From Rostratula benghalensis (Eukaryota; Chordata; Aves; Charadriiformes; Rostratulidae), in assembly GCA_013399305.1 (NCBI GenBank), contig VXAI01000139.1, positions 606,896 to 670,895 on the forward strand: a stretch of DNA of 64,000 nt. The letters are read 5' to 3'. Both the position numbers and the translations under genes were made by a program. The notes beneath the pieces were generated by a model that saw nothing but the letters and a program-made list of their open reading frames with translations, did no database searches and had not been told where the DNA came from. Shown one piece after another: positions 59,181-64,000 of this stretch; position 1 is the stretch's first letter, and every line of letters begins with the position of its first letter.

Positions 59181-61813
59181 AGCTCAGCAGCTTGGCAGAT
59201 GATGCTGAGATTTGACATAATACAGATATAGGCAGAGTACAAGGGTCTCTTTTTTGGTTTTACTTTGTTGTTTAAAGAAGAGGTTAAGATCAGCTCTCTG
59301 GAGTCTTGATACTTTTTGGAAAAAGTTAAATGTTAGCAAAGTAGTCTATGAGACTTCTGTCTTGCAGCGTTCCTCAGAGGGGAGCTGCAGACAACTGAAG
59401 AGACCTTCTCAACGGTGTTTAAAAACCAAAAATTCTAATTTCTTGTTTGGTGGAGTTGTGTTTTCTGCCTGAAACCCGAGATGTTTCTCATTGCCATAGT
59501 GAGCTGTAATCTCTACATGGCATGTGGGCTGCTTGTAAGACCTGTTTATTTACTGGTTGAAGACAGACCCATTGTGCTTTTTTCGACTAAAAGTTTTGAA
59601 AGCATTCTGAAGCTGTCTCCTTTCAAGGTGAGGAGAGCCGAATCCTCGTTGGTAGGACTTAATGGAATCTGAACAGAGGAAGAGGGAAAGAGTAGTTGGT
59701 ATCTTCTCCCACCAGCTTGTATTTGGCGGACAGGGAAGAGGTGGACCAAAACGCACAAGCAGCTGCTTCTGTAAGTATTGGAGTAAGGATTTCTGAATTC
59801 CTGAAGCAGACATGAAGAGGAAAAGACTTATTTTTGTCCCCAACTCCCTTCTCATCTGGGAGGTACTCATCTCATAATCTCCTTTATTCTGAGATTCTCA
59901 GCAGTGTTTGGTGTTATTGCAGTCACACTGCTTTCTCTCTTCTCCTCGACGTGTAACATGGGGAAAAAAAACCTGGTTTTGCTCAGATCCCTTGGCTTCT
60001 TGGATCAGAGATCATCATTGCTGCAGACTACGAAGAACCTGCCTTTTAGGTGCTGCCTATTAGTCCACCAGCCTAGAAAATAAGCTTGTGATAGCAGATG
60101 AACTCTTGGCTCTGTAGCAGAAACCACTGTGGGTTATGAGAACTTGTTAAATGTACTGAAGGTTGCGACACAAACAGGTTTGACAGCTGCTAGCGCCAAA
60201 TTTGGCTGTTCTTGTCTCAGTTCAAGAATCTCTGTATAAGAACACCAAATTGTCTAACCCAAGCTAAGCAAAAAGCCTGTGTATGTTTCTAGAAGCATCT
60301 TTGATTTAAAAATTGAAGTATCTTTCTGTAAGCTTTCTCCCGTGTGTGTTTTCCATTGGTTTTTAATATTCCCTTGCCGTAAATCAAGAGCCATTCAATT
60401 TCTGTAAGTAAATTTCCCTCTGACTTCAGAATCAAGGAACAAGTGAAAGCACACCTTTTTTTTTGGTATTCTTTCAATTTTATTTGTTTGTGGTTCAGGT
60501 CTTAGCTATAGGTTGAGGTCTGCATTAATATTTTTTAATATAAACTGTTTTTTCCATAGTAGAGAGGATCATTTGGTTTGTGTGTTACTGTAAGCAGCAG
60601 AAGTGTCTTGGTTATAGAAGCTGAAGAAGAGGGGCTTAGAGGTTCTAAATATTTCAGACTGTTTAATAAGTGTATCTACCAATAATAACCTTTGTAAAGA
60701 AGGATAGTAACTCATTCTGTAATACTCCTAATCAAAAGAAAAAGCCACAAAGATATTTTTTCCCCTCTGAAATTAGCAATGGCTGTGTATCCGAAGTCCT
60801 GCAAATTTTTGCTATGCTCAACAGAATCTAAAATTTTAAAAGAGATAATAGCTTGTACATCTGTTTGAGAAAATAGCTCTTCTTTATTGTGTTTTGTTTG
60901 CTCTCTTGCCAGCCAAGTGAGAAAAGTAAGCAGCACCATCGAGCTATGCTAAAGTTAGCCATTTTCATCCATTTAGTGTCTGGGACACTTAATTCCTTAT
61001 CTGCCATCATCCATACATCAAGTGTTTGTATGCATGGGTGGGGGATGCAGGACTGGGCACAAATCTTGTACCCTTTGAAAACACTTTGTCCAAAACAAAC
61101 GCTCAGTTCCAGTAAGCGTAATTTAGTTGATAAATATCTAAGAGTTTTCTGGAGAGGAAACTCTGCTTGTTTTCTGCAAAAGCATTTTTAGTACAGTCCT
61201 GATCCTGAAGTCCTTGAACACTGACATGAGGGCATGTAGTGCAATTTGTGCATTAGTGGTGCCAAACCATCTAAACACTTTATTATTTGCTCTCCTCAAA
61301 AATATGGCATTGTTCTAGACCGCTTAGAGACTGAGATGTGTTTAATAATTCATGGGGATGAAAGGGAAGAACAGACAGATCAAACCAGTGTCCACAGAAA
61401 TGAAAATGAGTGTGCTGATGTTCATTATCCTGCTGTGGAAGACCAGGAGACTATTATTCCTGGAAGTGCTGTGATTGCTTTTCTTGGTGAAGTTACTATT
61501 AGTCTTACCTTCTTGTCCATGCAAACGTAGTAGCTCCCTGGGCATTTCTGTTGATGCTTTAATCCAGATTCCATTCTCAGCATACAAAGTAAAATCCAAA
61601 AGGTAATGAAAGATTTTAATGAATGTGTGAAATTGAACAGAGGTTACAGAAGACACACAACCTCAATGTGAAGAGAATTGGCAATATCACACCCTGAGTG
61701 TTTGTTTGGACCTCAGGTGAAGCTGTTGCTATCAGACATGCAGTTTTCAACAAATGCAGAGACGTGATTTTTAGGCATCAAGCATTTGTCATTAGTTTAT
61801 ATATGCAGCATGT

Positions 61814-61829
61814 ATGCATGCATGCATGC
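61814..61829. repeat. (TGCA)4 simple repeat
   Basis: Four exact TGCA units, self-complementary, within a longer alternating stretch (ATGTATGCATGC and so on). It is too short to be called a microsatellite with any role. Confidence 0.85.
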
Positions 61830-64000
61830 ACAATACCTATATGCATATTAACAATCACTAATTTAAGGCTCTTAATTTAAGAAAACACACGCACACCTGA
61901 TTTGACGGGGAGTTAAGCAGATGTTTGTGTACTTTGCTTATTTGGGGGAAGCCAGCTATGATGTGTTAGCCAGTGAAAGATGCACTGACTGATACCCTGC
62001 TTCCATAGTCAGACTTATGTTATAGGCAAAGGGAGAGGAGTTGCACTTGCAAAGAAATGGAAGGATTGCTTGAACTGATGTGGTCTGTGTACCACGAGGG
62101 AGCTCTGTAGTGCCTTTTTTCCTTCCTCAAGAACAAGATGGAAATGTGTGACCAAAGATGTTTGCCATTGCTGGGAAAAGGGGGTGGGGATGGGGGNGGG
62201 GTGTGGGGGAGCAAGAATGACAGACCTGCTAGGAAGTAAGCTTGGGATCTAACTGTAAATATTAAATCCATCTGGAGATGGTGAGGAGGCAGGATTTGGA
62301 CAGTGTCCAGGTCTGCCCTTGACTTGTCCTGTATAACCTCTTCTGAATTCGGAAGGAATTATCTATGAATAAATATAAGGGTGGATGTGCATGAGTGAGT
62401 GAGAAAGAAAAGAACATGATCGTCTGATGTGGGATTCCCATAGTGAGGTGTTGAATTTTTTTTTTTTTTTTATGGAGAGCTATTTTCCAGCCTTAGAAAC
62501 ATTGGTTCCGGTTTGGGAAGGCATTGAAGCACTTGCACAAAGTGCTTTTCCAAGAAGGGATTTTTTCTGTAGTCAAGTCCTGTGTAAACTTGAAATGTCT
62601 TTGATTTAGGGAAGGAGGAGGAGAGGGTAAAGTGAAGTAGTTTCAGGTGCTGCTGTCTGTGCATAATATTGTGCACATGGTGACCCTGTTCTGTTGCTCC
62701 TTAGGCAATACCAAGATAAAAAACAAACAACACAATACAAACACCTGCACTTGCATCCACCTGCCAAATTCTGTAGCTTTACAATCCCTTTTCTAGAACT
62801 TAAAAATAGGAAAGAGGAGACAGGTTTCCATGCTGTGCTTTGGTTGCTGTGTTAAGCGAGATGTACAAACAGAGTGAGCTGCCAAAACCAAGGAGACGGT
62901 GAAACTGTCCTTGGCTGCTGCAAGCACAGACAGGTTGGGGGGGAAGGAGAAAACCCTTTTCTGCCTTGCCTTCTCTTGTGCATTTAGTGTTGTTTCTGGT
63001 AGCAGTGAGCTAAAATATTTTTATGAAGCAGCACATTTCTTGATGTCCCTGTGACTTCTGAATTCCAGGCCTAGTGTGCTCAAAAGGCTTGATCTTTCCA
63101 TTTAAATTGTATTTAACTCTTTGGTTTTTCTAACTAAAAGAATTATTGAGCAGGAAAATGTCTAAGAAAATCCAAGATTTGCTCTTTAACATTGCCAGCT
63201 GCTGTGCATTTAGAAACTGTAGTTCTACTTGTGTTAAGAAAAAAAAAAAAAGGCTCTTTTTTAAACTGTAAGATACAATTGCATTTGTTTTGCACTTTCA
63301 AATCTTGAAAACAGAAGGTGGATAAAACTGGTTGGCTCTAGCTAGCTCTGCCTCTGTAAGTACTGGAGTCAGTTTAGTTGGGAGTAGGTCAGCAGAGAGA
63401 GTTTTGTTTAAGATCCTGTGCAACCACGTCAGTACTGTTTCTCTTAACCTCTTCAGCTTTTGTGCTGGGTTTGTGAAGCTACAGTACAGCTTACCCCTTA
63501 ATGTACAACTATTTTTTGGCAAAGCTGTAAATAGACACTCCCTTGTCTTCGCAGCAGTAGGAAGTGACTGCAGCAGGTGGTGTCCTCTGCTAGAAATTTA
63601 CACATTATTAGCAAAATTCTAGCAATTTTTTAAGAAGTACTTGGCTTTTTTGTGTATGTTCTTCCTTTATTAAATGCCTACTGACTGTTCAACAAGCATC
63701 TTGTTAAAATCTGAAGTCTTTGTTAAGACAAAAGAAAGAAAACCAGAAAGGTTTTTTGCTTTATTTCTGTGGAGCCCCTGTGTGAAGTATATTTTATATG
63801 TAAAGTTTAACGTTTTAACAGAGGGTATAGCAGAGCAGCATAATTCCAGTTACTGGTTAAAATGTTATTTTGATTCTTTTAGCAGTGTTTGGGGGGAATA
63901 TAGTTCAGGCTAGTTGTAGTGTGGTAATATTGACAGGTGTGGGGAAGGCTGTGGACAACATTTGTATCCCTGCTTGTGCCGTTAATGACATAAAGAAAAT

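Noticed and set aside
61246..61530. 94-codon plus-strand ORF rich in Glu/Gln/Thr
   Set aside because: It shows no recognisable domain or homologue and no suitable splice sites for MNAT1; it does not contain RING or later MNAT1 sequence. ORFs of this size are expected by chance in 64 kb.

Overview
The window looks like a bird nuclear genome. It holds chicken-repeat-1 (CR1) LINE copies that end in the typical 3' signature, a few very old MIR-like fragments, long AT-rich non-coding DNA, and two vertebrate genes set head to head: SIX4 and MNAT1. Both proteins are recognisable from sequence, and the order matches the conserved amniote SIX6-SIX1-SIX4-MNAT1 block. SIX1 itself is not in the window and should lie beyond the left edge. 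Two assembly gaps (25621-26072 and 45946-46004) and single Ns at 17992 and 62197 mark it as a draft assembly.

Layout. Bases 1-1030 are a CpG- and GC-rich segment that ends in a degenerate GTGCAC-rich stretch. From 1031 to about 16000 lies SIX1-SIX4 intergenic DNA with no convincing gene. It contains CR1 copies at 5553-5672 and 8652-9880 (the second with an uninterrupted 383-residue reverse-transcriptase ORF on the minus strand), MIR-like pieces, small inverted-end elements and some candidate regulatory motifs. SIX4 is complete on the minus strand in three coding exons (27401-26539, 24824-24136, 21751-20955) with a probable long 3' UTR running toward 16043. A GC-rich, CpG-rich region of roughly 3.8 kb (about 25050-28900, broken by the 452-base gap) covers SIX4 exon 1, the shared upstream region and MNAT1 exon 1. 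MNAT1 runs on the plus strand. Only coding exon 1 (28426-28514) was found; everything to the right is read as its long first intron. That intron carries a decayed CR1 at 48640-50208, a MIR-like fragment near 39612 and probable older CR1 remains.

How the genes relate. SIX4 is a SIX-class homeodomain transcription factor of muscle, placode and kidney development. MNAT1 is the assembly factor of the CDK-activating kinase and part of TFIIH. They have no known shared pathway; the link is the roughly 1-kb divergent control region between their start codons. No unknown enzyme system, CRISPR array, operon or RNA gene was found. The most useful follow-ups are the divergent promoter and its gap, the stop codon overlapping the SIX4 exon-1 donor, the GA-rich SIX4 leader, the paired homeodomain-type palindrome at 6906-6929 and the two CR1 copies.
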